From Pseudomonas parakoreensis (GTDB lineage: Bacteria; Pseudomonadota; Gammaproteobacteria; Pseudomonadales; Pseudomonadaceae): a DNA stretch of 64,000 nt. The number at the start of each line of letters is the position of its first letter. Positions within the stretch are counted from its first letter, which is position 1. Under the pieces are notes generated by a model that did no database searches, was not told the origin of the DNA, and saw only the letters and a program-made list of their open reading frames with translations. Of the stretch, positions 29,174-38,841 are shown in pieces. The stretch covers positions 248,001-312,000 of the forward strand of contig NZ_BQHY01000008.1 in the NCBI RefSeq assembly GCF_021602155.1, in the 5' to 3' direction. The translations under genes were made by a program, and so were the position numbers.

Positions 29174-30463
29174 CTACGGTGCCAGCCCCGCACGGACATA
29201 AATCCGGCTGTGCGCGCCGAAATGGCCGAGCAGTTTGAACAGCTGCTGATTGAGTGCCGGATGCTCGAACGTCTGGCGCTGCAGTTGATTGCCACTGCTG
29301 AAATCACTGGTCACCGGGGCCGTCTCCAGCCATTGACCGATGGCTTCATCGAACGCCGCCGAGTCCTCGACCGACTCGGCGCTGACCACGTCGCGCAGGT
29401 AGTCCACCGAGTACGGCGGATACTGTTGGTCTTGAGCCACATCGGCGTAGGCCGCGAGCATCGGATGCGCCTGACCGGCGCGCAGCACGCGGCGCAACCA
29501 GGTCGATTGATACTTCTCGACTTCCATATGGCGGGTGGCGACCCGTTCGATCGAGGCTTTTTTATCGTCGGCGAAACCGGCCAGCGCCTTGCCTTCCAGC
29601 AACAACAGACTCGGCAGTTCGACCCCGGGCAACGGCTTGGCGTGATACGGCTGGGTCAGGTCCTGCACGTGGTGCACGCCCCAACCGAGAAACCGATAGC
29701 CCCAGTAAGCATGGCCAGTGGCGAACGCCAGACGCGCCAGGCCCAGGTACTGATAGGCGCGCCAGTCCGGCCAACTGCGCTGAAGAAATCCGGCAGCGGC
29801 ATACACCACCGCGCTTTCATGGAAGAAACCCATGTGGAACGGCGCCTGCGAGCTGTACTGGAAACGATCATCACCAAACGGCTGCGGGCCGAAGCCGTAC
29901 CGCGCGCCGACCTCGCCGGGGTTGTCGCTGAACAGGTTGATGTCGTGACCGTAATCCGGCTCGTCGGCGGCGCTTGCCAGCACGGCCAGCGGCGCGACGT
30001 TCTCGCCATCCGCCACGCGAATGAAGCGCTGGCGATTCCACGGTGACAGCGTCTGCTCGACCATCACCTGATCGGCCGACAGGTGTTCACGCTCGGGCAG
30101 GTCTTGACCCGGCAACGGCTGAATGACCATCGCCAGATGAATGCGCGGATTGAGCCGCAGCGCGGTGAGAAAATCGTGGCGCAGATGGTCGCTCGGTACG
30201 GCGGGCAGCTTTAGATTGTCGGGGCGCGGCGGGTACTGGGTGAAGTGTTCACGGGCGAAGCTTTCCTGTTGCTCCAGCAGCGCGACCACGGCTGGATACT
30301 GCTCGGCGAGAAAACGCTCCAGCGGCTCGACCTCGACCGCTGGCGCATCGCGCAGCGTCGACAGTGCCTGCAACGCCAGATAGCTGCCGACCGTGTGGTT
30401 CGACCAGCCCCACGCCGTCGGGGCCGTGGCACAAAGCAGCAACAGGAGAAAGGTCAGCTTCAT
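29174..30463 (-). CDS. Exported Zn-dependent phospholipase C/P1-nuclease-like protein
   Basis: This 429-residue precursor has a signal peptide (MKLTFLLLLLCATAPTAWG) whose predicted cut leaves tryptophan first (WSNHTVGS). In zinc phospholipase C and S1/P1 nucleases the N-terminal Trp is itself a zinc ligand. Further probable ligands are in FLGWGVHHVQDLTQPYHAK (His-His-x3-Asp-x5-His) and GFFHESAVVYAA. This fits that fold, with lipid or nucleic acid as possible substrate. It precedes the DUF1302 gene by 43 bp on the same strand, so the three exported proteins likely form one operon. Confidence 0.82.
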   Translation of the reverse strand: MKLTFLLLLLCATAPTAWGWSNHTVGSYLALQALSTLRDAPAVEVEPLERFLAEQYPAVVALLEQQESFAREHFTQYPPRPDNLKLPAVPSDHLRHDFLTALRLNPRIHLAMVIQPLPGQDLPEREHLSADQVMVEQTLSPWNRQRFIRVADGENVAPLAVLASAADEPDYGHDINLFSDNPGEVGARYGFGPQPFGDDRFQYSSQAPFHMGFFHESAVVYAAAGFLQRSWPDWRAYQYLGLARLAFATGHAYWGYRFLGWGVHHVQDLTQPYHAKPLPGVELPSLLLLEGKALAGFADDKKASIERVATRHMEVEKYQSTWLRRVLRAGQAHPMLAAYADVAQDQQYPPYSVDYLRDVVSAESVEDSAAFDEAIGQWLETAPVTSDFSSGNQLQRQTFEHPALNQQLFKLLGHFGAHSRIYVRAGLAP

Positions 30464-30586
30464 TGCTTTTAATTCTTGTTGGAGGTGCTGTGGGGGTTGA
30501 GCCTAACAACCGCCCCCGGCGCTGACACTGTCCGATCTCACCAGAAAAAGTCTCCGATAGCGCCATTTCAGGCTCACCGTCCATCC

Positions 30587-30674
30587 GTGTAGGAGCTGCC
30601 GAAGGCTGCGATCTTTTGACTTTGATTCTTTAAAAACAAGATCAAAAGATCGCAGCCTTCGGCAGCTCCTACAG
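30587..30674. repeat. REP-type inverted pair
   Basis: GTAGGAGCTGCCGAAGGCTG and its complement face each other between the phospholipase-like gene and the FGGY kinase gene. Same class as 4547 and 25532. Confidence 0.9.
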
Positions 30675-30692
30675 GGGATTTCCAGTGTCTGG

Positions 30693-32261
30693 TTACGCGG
30701 GGTAACCGGTGATTTTACGGATGCTCTGATACAGCGGTTTGAGCTGGCGATACATGCGCAGGTACACCTCTTTGTACAACCGTTCGTAAACCTGCTGCGC
30801 CTCGGGCTGCGGGGTGAATACCGTCCCGACGCGGGTCATTGCCGCTATCGCCGCCGGGTAATCCGCATACAAGCCCAACCCCACCGCACAACAGATCGCC
30901 GCGCCCAGCCCCGACGCTTCATACACATGCGGACGCTCCGCCGGCAGACCAAAAATATTCGCCGTCAGCTGCATCGCCGCATCACTCTGTGAACCGCCAC
31001 CGGCCACCCGCAGACGCTTGATAGACACCTTCGAACGCCTCTCGATGTTCTCCAGGCCCTGGCGCAACGCATACGCCAGCCCTTCCAGAATCGCCCGGTA
31101 AATGTGCGCGCGGGTGTGCACGTCGCCGAAGCCGATCATCGCGCCCTTGGCCTCGACGCCCGGCTCACGAATCCCCGGCGACCAGTACGGTTGCAGCATC
31201 AGCCCCATCGATCCCGGCGGCACCGCGTTGACCAGCGCATCAAACAGTTGCTCGGGTTCGATGCCCTGTTCTTGCGCCTGCTGCATTTCGCGCAGACCGA
31301 ACTCGTTCTTGAACCAGCTGACCATCCAGTAACCGCGATAAATCATCACCTCGCAGTTGTACTGATCGGGCACCGCCGAGGGGTACGGCGGAATCAGCGG
31401 GACGATTTCCAGATAGCGTGAGCGGGTGCTGGTGATGGTCGCGGTGGTGCCGTAGGACAGGCACACGGTGCTCGCATCGACCACGCCTGAACCGACCACT
31501 TCGCAGGCCTTGTCAGCGCCGGCAGCAATCAGCGGCAAACCTTCGGGAATGCCGGTATGGCGAGCGGCTTCGGCGGTGATATAGCCGAGGGTTTCGCCAG
31601 GTTTGTGCAAGGTCGGCAATTGCTCCGGGCGCACCGCCAGCGCCTGCCATTTCCAGTCGCTGGGTGCGGCCCATTTCAGGCGTTTGAAGTCGAACGGCAG
31701 GTAACCGACGCAGCAACCCACCGAGTCGACAAAGCGCCCACACAGGCGATGGGTGAGAAAGCCCGAGAGCAGCAAAAACTTGTCGGTCGCCGCCCAGATT
31801 TCCGGTTGATGCCGGGCGATCCAATTGGCCTCGGCCTGCGCGCGAAAGTAATCCACGGTGGCCTGTGCGCCGACCAGTTTGAACAGCCAGCCCCACGGCC
31901 CCTTGATCCCGCCCTCGACTTCGCTCTGGCGCTGATCGAGCCACAGAATCGCCGGGCGCAGCGGTTTGCCTTCGGCATCGACATTGATCACTGTGCCGCG
32001 CTGAGTGGTCAGCGACACCCCGGCAATCTGCGAGCGATCAATCCCGGTTTGCGCCCACAGTTGCTGGCAAGCCTCGCCGAGTTTCGCCCAGTAATATTGC
32101 GGGTCCTGCTCGGCCCAGCCCGGTTGCGTCGAGTAGTACGCCTGCAATTCGACCTTGCCTTTACCGAGCAGATTGCCCTGCAAATCGAAGAGCAATGCGC
32201 GCACGCTCTGGGTGCCGTTGTCGATCGCCAGCAGGTAGCGCTTGTTCGAGTGGTTATGCAT
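30693..32261 (-). CDS. FGGY-family carbohydrate kinase
   Basis: This 522-residue cytoplasmic kinase is of the FGGY family, which phosphorylates polyols and sugars such as glycerol or xylulose. The phosphate-binding start [21 protein letters not shown], the segment [13 protein letters not shown] and the C-terminal ATP-site pattern [20 protein letters not shown] with [18 protein letters not shown] are present. The substrate is not obvious: it differs from canonical GlpK. It is the last gene of a three-gene operon with a GlpD-like and an alkyl-DHAP-synthase-like enzyme, so a glycerol-type substrate is likely. It starts 20 bp after the GlpD-like stop. Confidence 0.9.
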   Translation of the reverse strand: MHNHSNKRYLLAIDNGTQSVRALLFDLQGNLLGKGKVELQAYYSTQPGWAEQDPQYYWAKLGEACQQLWAQTGIDRSQIAGVSLTTQRGTVINVDAEGKPLRPAILWLDQRQSEVEGGIKGPWGWLFKLVGAQATVDYFRAQAEANWIARHQPEIWAATDKFLLLSGFLTHRLCGRFVDSVGCCVGYLPFDFKRLKWAAPSDWKWQALAVRPEQLPTLHKPGETLGYITAEAARHTGIPEGLPLIAAGADKACEVVGSGVVDASTVCLSYGTTATITSTRSRYLEIVPLIPPYPSAVPDQYNCEVMIYRGYWMVSWFKNEFGLREMQQAQEQGIEPEQLFDALVNAVPPGSMGLMLQPYWSPGIREPGVEAKGAMIGFGDVHTRAHIYRAILEGLAYALRQGLENIERRSKVSIKRLRVAGGGSQSDAAMQLTANIFGLPAERPHVYEASGLGAAICCAVGLGLYADYPAAIAAMTRVGTVFTPQPEAQQVYERLYKEVYLRMYRQLKPLYQSIRKITGYPA

Positions 32262-32281
32262 GGCGCTCTCTTCAAGGGGCC

Positions 32282-33877
32282 TCAAGGCGTGGCATCCGGC
32301 AGGCCGTGGTGACGTTGCCACAACGCCCGGTAACGCTGCAGTTCTTGCTGCCAGCGTGCATCGTCCCAGCCCAGTCTTGGCTGGCAGAGTTGGCGGATGG
32401 CAGCGAAATGTTCTTCGCCACCGCGCGCCAGAAACAAGCCCAGCCGGGTGCGGCGCAACAACAGATCATCGAGGTGCAGCACCATTTCCGCCTCACAGGC
32501 GAAGGCCAACTCGGCCCACAAGGTGTCGGTATTACCGACCGTTTCATGACCCAACTCGGCGATCAGTTGCGCCAGTCGTGGCAGATCACGGCCGTGCCTG
32601 CCGGCCAGGCGTCGCCACTGCTGCGGGCTGAGTCCGGGAATGGTCAGTGGCGGTAAGGCTGCGAAAACCGGCGCGCCGTCATCTTCGAAAGCGCGGCCAA
32701 GCATGTCGGCACAGGCCTTGAGCACTTCGATGGCTTGCGGACGAAACGTTGTCAGTTTGCCGCCGGCTAACGTGACGCAACCCGGCTCCTGCCACAACAC
32801 ATGTTCACGGGTTTCATTCGACGGCTTGCCTTGCTGTTGACCCGCCGCGCTGCCCACCACCGGACGCACGCCGGACCAGGTCGACAACACATCGCTCGCC
32901 GTCACTTCGGCACCTGGAAATTGTTGCGTGCAAGCCGCCAGCAGGTAGTCGAGTTCTTCAGCGCTGATGCTCGCGCTCTGATCCAGACTTTCGCGATGAT
33001 CGAGGTCGGTGGTGCCAACCACCGTCGCCCCTTCCCAAGGAAAAACGAACACCGGCCGACAGTCACGCGCATGCAAAAAAGTGAAGGCCTGCGCCACCGG
33101 CAAACGCCAGCCCGGCAGCAGCAGATGACTGCCGCGCAATGGCCGCAGTTGTCGCGGAGACTCGGGCAAACGCAGGCGCTCCGCCCACGCCCCGGTCGCC
33201 ACCGCCAGCACGCGGCAACGCAATTGCCGCGACCCGCCCGCTTCACAGTCCTCGATCTGCACCCCACACACCCGGCCGTCCTCGCGCAGCAAATGTTCGA
33301 CGCGCACCCCGTTGAGCACCACTGCGCCATCGGCCCGCGCTTCACTCAACACGCGCATCACCAGCCGTGCGTCATCGGTCAGCGCATCGACAAAACAGGT
33401 GCCACCGAGCAGCCGGGTTTCCTTCACCCCCGGCGCGAGAAACCGCAGTTGCTGCGCGTCGTAAAAACGATGGCTGCGTCGCCCGGCCAACGCGTCGTAC
33501 ACCGACAACAAACCACCGAGCACACGCGGCCCGGGAAAGCCGCCGCGATAGTGCGGCATCAGGAAACTCATCGGCTCCACCAGCCCCGGCGCTTCGTCGA
33601 GCAGGCGCTGGCGCTCGCGCACCGAATCGCGGGTCAGGCGCCACTGGCCCTTGGCGATATAACGCAAACCGCCGTGAACCATTTTCGACGACCGGCTGGA
33701 GGTGCCCCAGGCGAAATCCCGCTGTTCCAGCAGCAGACAACGCCAACCGCGCCGCGCCGCTTCGCGCAGAATACCGGCACCGCTGATGCCGCCGCCGATG
33801 ACGATCAGGTCCCAGCTTGCGTCGGCCAATGTCGGCAAGGTTTGCTGGCGCCACGCGGCGTTCCAGTCCGGGTGCAT
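32282..33877 (-). CDS. Glycerol-3-phosphate dehydrogenase-like FAD oxidoreductase
   Basis: This 531-residue flavoprotein resembles aerobic GlpD, which oxidises glycerol-3-phosphate to dihydroxyacetone phosphate and reduces quinones. It has the FAD dinucleotide-binding fold [19 protein letters not shown] at residues about 26-45, the GlpD signature [17 protein letters not shown], and the later [18 protein letters not shown] and [16 protein letters not shown]. The C-terminal domain (about 400-531) matches the GlpD helical cap. ATG 33877 is chosen; it is 5 bp from the preceding stop. Because it sits in an unusual operon it may be a paralogue with a modified substrate rather than the housekeeping GlpD. 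Confidence 0.88.
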   Translation of the reverse strand: MHPDWNAAWRQQTLPTLADASWDLIVIGGGISGAGILREAARRGWRCLLLEQRDFAWGTSSRSSKMVHGGLRYIAKGQWRLTRDSVRERQRLLDEAPGLVEPMSFLMPHYRGGFPGPRVLGGLLSVYDALAGRRSHRFYDAQQLRFLAPGVKETRLLGGTCFVDALTDDARLVMRVLSEARADGAVVLNGVRVEHLLREDGRVCGVQIEDCEAGGSRQLRCRVLAVATGAWAERLRLPESPRQLRPLRGSHLLLPGWRLPVAQAFTFLHARDCRPVFVFPWEGATVVGTTDLDHRESLDQSASISAEELDYLLAACTQQFPGAEVTASDVLSTWSGVRPVVGSAAGQQQGKPSNETREHVLWQEPGCVTLAGGKLTTFRPQAIEVLKACADMLGRAFEDDGAPVFAALPPLTIPGLSPQQWRRLAGRHGRDLPRLAQLIAELGHETVGNTDTLWAELAFACEAEMVLHLDDLLLRRTRLGLFLARGGEEHFAAIRQLCQPRLGWDDARWQQELQRYRALWQRHHGLPDATP

Positions 33878-33882
33878 GATCG

Positions 33883-35478
33883 TCACTCCTGCATCAGCGT
33901 GCCGGGGTTGAGGCGCCCGGCCGGATCGAAGTGCCTGCTCAGCGCCTGCAAAGTGTCCATCGCCAGCGCGCCTTTTTCGCGCGGCAGATACGGCGCGTGA
34001 TCCTTGCCGACCCCATGCTGGTGGCTGATGGTGCCGTGGTTGTCGACGATGGTCTGGCTGGCCGCGTGCTTGAGTGCCTGCCAGCGCGCCAGCGTTGCCG
34101 GATAATCCGCCGCCGGGCGAAACACGTAAGTGGTGTAGATGCTCGAACCTTCGCCGTAGACATGGGAGAGATGGGTGAACACATGCACCCGTTCGCCCTC
34201 TGCCGCCAAGGCGTCGCGCAGGCTGTTTTCGATCAGGTTGAGCAGATTGTCGACGTTGCTCCAGTCGGTGGCGGTTTCCAGGGTGTCGACCACGTAACCG
34301 GCGTTCCACAGGTTCTCGCGCAGGTAAGGGAAACGGAAGCGGTTCTGCGCCCACTTTTTGCCAAGCAACGTACCGGTGAAGACGCCGCCGAAGGCTTTCA
34401 GATGCTGGCGCGCCTGGCTCAGCGACAGCGCGTTTTGCCGACGATTGCCGGTCACGCCGAAGGTCAGCAGGCACTTGCCTTCACCGGCGCCGCGCAGGTT
34501 CAGATACTTTTCCAGCCAGGCGATCTGCTGCGGATGCCCGGCCAGCGCCAGTTGGGTTTCGGTCTCCACCGCGTTCGACAGGCGCAGCATCGACAACGGC
34601 ACTCGCGCCTGGGCCAATTGGCGGATTGCCTGCAGTGCCTTGCTCCAACTGGGCAAGAACACCCCGTAAAAACGCTCATCGGCCGGCAGCGGACTGACCC
34701 GCACTTTGACCTCGGAAATGATCCCGAAACGGCCCTCGCAACCGAGCACCACTTCGCGCAGATCAGGCCCCGCCGCCGAAGCTGGGAACGTCGGAATTTC
34801 CAAGGGCCCGGCGAAAGTTTCCAGGGTGCCGCCAGCGAACAATTGCTCGATACGCCCGTAGCGCAACGACTGCTGACCACTGGAGCGACTGGCGACCCAA
34901 CCGCCCAGCGTCGACAACTCCCACGACTGCGGGAAATGCCCCAGCGTATAACCACGAGCGCGCAGCTGACTTTCCACCTGCGGACCACTGGCACCGGGGC
35001 CAAACGTCGCCAGTTGGCTCTGCTCGTCGAGGTCGATCAGGCGATTCATCCGCGCCAGCGACACCGTCACCACCGGCCGCGTCGAATCCGGCGGGTTGAT
35101 GTGCCCGGCCACCGACGTGCCGCCGCCGTAGGGAATCAGGCACAGGTCCTGTTGATGCGCGAGCGCCAGCAATTGGCGGATCTGCCCGGCGGTCTCCGGA
35201 AACGCCACCGCGTCCGGATAGTTGCCCAGCGCGCCTTCGCGCAGCGCCAGCCAGTCCGGCAGGCTCTGGCCCCGGGCATGCAGCAGACGGTCATGGGCAT
35301 CAACGCTGTACAAGGCGTGCGCCGCCAGCCGCGAGACCGGCACCCGCGCCAATGCTGCCTCCAGCGTGGCATCGGGCAGCGCGCGCCCGGCCCCCAACCG
35401 TTCATGGAGAAAACTCGCGCCCTGGGCCGGCAGTTCGACCACCGTGGTTGCATCTCCCCAGCCGTTCCAGCGTCGCAT
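33883..35478 (-). CDS. FAD-binding oxidase resembling alkyldihydroxyacetonephosphate synthase
   Basis: This 531-residue flavoprotein of the VAO/PCMH superfamily is most like alkylglycerone-phosphate synthase (AGPS), which makes ether bonds in ether lipids. FAD-binding patterns are LIPYGGGTSVAGHINPPD, LGHFPQSWELSTLGGWVASR and VVLGCEGRFGIISEVKVRVS. The C-terminal part has HVFTHLSHVYGEGSSIY and DNHGTISHQHGVGKDHAPYL, with the His-rich stretch typical of AGPS active sites. As first gene of the operon it is divergent from an AraC regulator. True ether-lipid synthesis in Pseudomonas is not established, so the reaction is unknown. Confidence 0.85.
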   Translation of the reverse strand: MRRWNGWGDATTVVELPAQGASFLHERLGAGRALPDATLEAALARVPVSRLAAHALYSVDAHDRLLHARGQSLPDWLALREGALGNYPDAVAFPETAGQIRQLLALAHQQDLCLIPYGGGTSVAGHINPPDSTRPVVTVSLARMNRLIDLDEQSQLATFGPGASGPQVESQLRARGYTLGHFPQSWELSTLGGWVASRSSGQQSLRYGRIEQLFAGGTLETFAGPLEIPTFPASAAGPDLREVVLGCEGRFGIISEVKVRVSPLPADERFYGVFLPSWSKALQAIRQLAQARVPLSMLRLSNAVETETQLALAGHPQQIAWLEKYLNLRGAGEGKCLLTFGVTGNRRQNALSLSQARQHLKAFGGVFTGTLLGKKWAQNRFRFPYLRENLWNAGYVVDTLETATDWSNVDNLLNLIENSLRDALAAEGERVHVFTHLSHVYGEGSSIYTTYVFRPAADYPATLARWQALKHAASQTIVDNHGTISHQHGVGKDHAPYLPREKGALAMDTLQALSRHFDPAGRLNPGTLMQE

Positions 35479-35689
35479 GCGTGTGTCCTTCTTATGCAGT
35501 CTGATCAGTGATATTGCAGGCCTCCATACTAGTCAGCGGCCAAAAAGTCTCACGGTCGCATCCGGCCAGTTCGAGTAGCCAATTGAGTCAAACGTCGCGC
35601 AAGTGTCAGCCATTTACTTTAGTCGGGGTTTCAAATTACCTTTCAGGCATTCATTCGCTCATGCAGGCCTTGATCAAGGGATTCGGATC

Positions 35690-36706
35690 ATGCAATCGCT
35701 CGGCTTCACCTCGGTTCCGCCGCTGCTCAAATACGTGCGCCATGCCGAGCAACTGGGCATGGCCATCGAGCCGGCGTTGGCCGCTGCCGGTTTGCAGGCG
35801 CAGCAACTGAGCGACAACAGCCTGCGCCTGCCGGGCGAAACCCATGAGCGCCTGCTCGATTATTTCTGCGAGCACTCGGGCGATCCGCTGTTTGGTCTCA
35901 ACGCCGCGAACTTCGTCCTGCCCAATTCCTGGAGCGTGCTCGGTTACATCACCATGAACTGCGCGACCCTGGGCGATGCGATGAGCCGGATCATGCCGTT
36001 CGAAAAACTGGTGGGCGACATGGGCGTCAGCCGCGCCGAAGTGCAGGACGGTCACGTGCACCTGATCTGGACGTGCCGCTACGAGCGCCCGCGCATCCGT
36101 CGGCATCTGGTGGAAAACGTCCTTGGCTCGTGGCTGCAATACGCGCGCTGGATCGCCGACACACAGATGTCGCCCGCCGCCGTGTGGCTGGAACATCCGT
36201 GCCCGCCAGACGCCAGCCAGGCGCAGTACGAAGCGTTTTTCGATTGCCCGGTGCTGTTCGAGCAAGCGTATTCGGCGCTGATCGTGCCGTTGGCGTATCT
36301 GCAATTACCGCTGCGCCAGGCCGATGCGCAATTGCTGCGTACGCTGGAAGAACACGCGATGGGCTTGATGGCGACGCTGGAGGATGCATCGCTGGAGCAG
36401 CGGGTCAAAAGCATCCTGCGCCAGCTGCTCAAGGAAGGCTTGCCGCGCAAGGAACAGGTGGCCGAGCAGCTCGCGGTGTCGGTGCGCACGTTACAGCGGC
36501 AGTTGCATCAGGCGGGGACGTCGTATCAGCAGATTCTGGATGACTTGCGTCAGGAACTGGCCGAGCATTATTTGCTCAACAGCACGTTGCCGATTCAGGA
36601 CATTGCGCAGTATCTGGGGTTTACCGAGCCGCGGTCGTTTCACCGAACCTTCAAGAGCCGGCGCGGGATGCCGCCGGGGGAGTTTCGGCAGATGCATCGG
36701 GGGTGA
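35690..36706 (+). CDS. AraC-family transcriptional regulator
   Basis: This 338-residue regulator has an N-terminal ligand domain of the arabinose-binding type found in OruR/ArgR-like regulators (residues about 20-200; NSWSVLGYITMNCATLGDAM). The C-terminal double helix-turn-helix (about 235-335) carries VAEQLAVSVRTLQRQLHQAG and IQDIAQYLGFTEPRSFHRTF. It is divergent from the AGPS-like/GlpD-like/FGGY operon across 211 bp and probably controls it. ATG 35690 has AAGGGA upstream; an upstream in-frame extension to 35603 is not needed for the fold. The ligand is unknown. Confidence 0.9.
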   Translation: MQSLGFTSVPPLLKYVRHAEQLGMAIEPALAAAGLQAQQLSDNSLRLPGETHERLLDYFCEHSGDPLFGLNAANFVLPNSWSVLGYITMNCATLGDAMSRIMPFEKLVGDMGVSRAEVQDGHVHLIWTCRYERPRIRRHLVENVLGSWLQYARWIADTQMSPAAVWLEHPCPPDASQAQYEAFFDCPVLFEQAYSALIVPLAYLQLPLRQADAQLLRTLEEHAMGLMATLEDASLEQRVKSILRQLLKEGLPRKEQVAEQLAVSVRTLQRQLHQAGTSYQQILDDLRQELAEHYLLNSTLPIQDIAQYLGFTEPRSFHRTFKSRRGMPPGEFRQMHRG

Positions 36707-36719
36707 TTGTTCTGGCCTC

Positions 36720-36809
36720 ATCGCTGGCAAGCCAGCTCCCACAGGTTTCTTGGTGAAGCACAAATTTTGTGTACGACGCGATCACTGTGGGAGCTGGCTT
36801 GCCAGCGAT
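36720..36809. repeat. REP-type inverted pair (GAGCTGGCTTGCCAGCGAT class)
   Basis: ATCGCTGGCAAGCCAGCTCC and its complement face each other just after the AraC gene. Same class as 41259 and 45424. Confidence 0.92.
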
Positions 36810-36862
36810 GGCGTCAGTGGCCACCTGAATGGTTTGGCAGCGCTTTTTTTGTATGGCTCGAC

Positions 36863-37231
36863 TCAGACACTGATCGCGTTGGTGAACACCAACCGATTAC
36901 CAAACGGATCGACAATGGTCATGTCCTGACTGCCCCACGGCATCGCCTGAATCTGTGGGTGCGAGAACTTGTAATCCTTGGCCTGCAACTGCTGCTGAAA
37001 CGCCTCCAGCTCGTCGGTCTCGATGCGCAACGCCGAACCCGGCGTCGCGTCGCCATGATGCTCGGACAGGTGCAGCACGCATTCGCCACGGGACACCTGC
37101 AGATACAAAGGGAAGTTCGCTTCGAAACGGTGCTGCCAGTCGATCGTGAAGCCGAGGAAGTCGACGTAAAACTCCAACGCCTTGGCTTCATCGAAGATCC
37201 GCAGGATCGGGGTGGTTTTGCCGAAGCTCAT
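36863..37231 (-). CDS. Glyoxalase/bleomycin-resistance (VOC) family protein
   Basis: This 122-residue protein is of the vicinal-oxygen-chelate superfamily, with two beta-alpha-beta-beta-beta modules. Visible are the N-terminal PILRIFDEAKALEFYVDFLG, the central histidines in CVLHLSEHHGDATPG, and the C-terminal TIVDPFGNRLVFTN. This subgroup is close to bleomycin-binding-like glyoxalase proteins. Metal ligands and substrate cannot be fixed from sequence. ATG 37231 gives the normal length; the longer frame to 37285 is unlikely. It stands alone. Confidence 0.88.
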   Translation of the reverse strand: MSFGKTTPILRIFDEAKALEFYVDFLGFTIDWQHRFEANFPLYLQVSRGECVLHLSEHHGDATPGSALRIETDELEAFQQQLQAKDYKFSHPQIQAMPWGSQDMTIVDPFGNRLVFTNAISV

Positions 37232-37340
37232 GGGGTGCTCCCTGACTGGTTGGCCCAAGCGTTTAGCGGGGCTGGATGTCAGCAATTCGGCTTGGCTTCG
37301 ACATTCTTTAATCTCAGAGTGCCACTATGAGACACAGTTC

Positions 37341-37374
37341 AAAAGATCGCAGCCTTCGGCAGCGCCTACAGGGG
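37341..37374. repeat. Single REP half-site
   Basis: AAAAGATCGCAGCCTTCGGC followed by AGCGCCTACAGGG is one arm of the class seen at 4547 and 30587, without its partner. It lies just beyond the D-aminoacylase stop. Confidence 0.8.
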
Positions 37375-37382
37375 CTCGGCAA

Positions 37383-38840
37383 TCAATGAAACCCTTCGTG
37401 CAAATCCCCCTGCCGCGCCAGAAACCGCCCTTCCCGGCGACCATTCGCCTGCCCGTCGCGATAGCTCAACACGCCATTGACCCACACCCCCTCAATCCCC
37501 TGCGCCGCCCGTTGCGGATCAGTGAAATCCGCCACATCGCGCACCGTCGCAGGATCGAACAACACCAGATCCGCCCAATAGCCTTCACGAATCTCGCCGC
37601 GCCCTTTCAAGCCAAACCGCGCCGCCGACAGACCGGTCATCTTGTGCACGGCGGTATGCAGCGGAAACAGCCCGACATCACGACTGAAATGGCCGAGTAC
37701 TCGTGGGAAAGCGCCCCACAGGCGTGGGTGCGGGAATGGGTCTTCCGGCAGTCCGTCAGAGCCGACCATCGACAGTGGATGCGCGAGGATTTTTCGTACA
37801 TCCGCCTCGTCCATGCCGTAGTACACCGCGCCCGCCGGTTGCAGGCGTTTGGCGGCGTCGAGCAGTGGCACGTTCCATTCGGCGGCGATGTCGATCAGGT
37901 CGCGACCGCTGACTTCGGGGTGCGGCGTCGACCAGGTGATGGTGATGCGATGGGCATCGGTGACTTGCTTCAGATCCAGCGTCGAAGAGCTCGCCGCGTA
38001 GGGATAGCAATCGCAGCCCACATGCTGGGTTTTCGCCGCTGCCTCCAGCGATGCGAGCAACTGCGGACTGCGCCCCCAGTTGCCGACACCGGCGCATTTG
38101 AGGTGGGAAATGATCACCGGGGACTGCGAGTGACGGCCGATGCTGAACGCTTCGTCCATCGCCTCCAGCACCGGCTCGAATTCACTGCGCAGATGGGTGG
38201 TGTACACCGCGCCGAACGCGGTCAGCTCTTCGGTCAGTTGCTTCACTTCATCGGTGGAAGCGTTGAAGGCGCTGGCGTAGGCCAGACCTGTGGATAAACC
38301 GAGTGCGCCGGCCTCAAGGCTTTCACGCAATTGCTCGCGCATGGCGGCGATTTCGTCTGGCGTGGCGGTGCGCAACAAATCGTCGAGGTGATTGCTGCGC
38401 AGCGCGGTATGACCGACCAGTGCGGCGACGTTCAGCGTGGTGTTCGCCGCTTCGACGGCGGCGCGGTAATCGCTGAAACGTGGATAGACGAATGCGGCGG
38501 CTGTGCCGAGGAGGTTCATCGGGTCCGGCGGATTGCCTTGCAAACTGACCGGCGACGCACTGATCCCACAGTTGCCGACAATCACCGTGGTCACGCCCTG
38601 GCTGAGCTTTGGCAGCATCTCGGGCTGACGGATGACCACCGTGTCGTCGTGGGTGTGCACGTCGATGAAACCCGGGGCGAGCACGCGGCCGGCGGCGTCG
38701 ATGTCTTCCGTGGCGCGGGCATCGTGCAAGTCACCGATGCGCTCGATACGCCCGTTGAGAATCGCCACATCGGCGCGGTAGCCGGGCGTGTTGCTGCCAT
38801 CGATGACGGTGGCGTTGCGGATCAGCGTGTCGTACTGCAT
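37383..38840 (-). CDS. D-aminoacylase (N-acyl-D-amino-acid deacylase)
   Basis: This 485-residue zinc enzyme of the amidohydrolase superfamily should hydrolyse N-acyl-D-amino acids to free D-amino acids. Visible are the metal-binding FIDVHTHDDTVVI (HxH) and the cysteine in VGNCGISASPVSL, which is a metal ligand in D-aminoacylases. Later come HLRSEFEPVLEAMDEAF, VIISHLKCAGVGNWG (histidine ligand) and SMVGSDGLPEDPFPHPRLWG (catalytic aspartate region). ATG 38840 gives the right length. It is the last gene of the GntP-RpiR-D-aminoacylase operon with a 1-bp gap to the regulator. Confidence 0.93.
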   Translation of the reverse strand: MQYDTLIRNATVIDGSNTPGYRADVAILNGRIERIGDLHDARATEDIDAAGRVLAPGFIDVHTHDDTVVIRQPEMLPKLSQGVTTVIVGNCGISASPVSLQGNPPDPMNLLGTAAAFVYPRFSDYRAAVEAANTTLNVAALVGHTALRSNHLDDLLRTATPDEIAAMREQLRESLEAGALGLSTGLAYASAFNASTDEVKQLTEELTAFGAVYTTHLRSEFEPVLEAMDEAFSIGRHSQSPVIISHLKCAGVGNWGRSPQLLASLEAAAKTQHVGCDCYPYAASSSTLDLKQVTDAHRITITWSTPHPEVSGRDLIDIAAEWNVPLLDAAKRLQPAGAVYYGMDEADVRKILAHPLSMVGSDGLPEDPFPHPRLWGAFPRVLGHFSRDVGLFPLHTAVHKMTGLSAARFGLKGRGEIREGYWADLVLFDPATVRDVADFTDPQRAAQGIEGVWVNGVLSYRDGQANGRREGRFLARQGDLHEGFH

Positions 38841-38841
38841 G

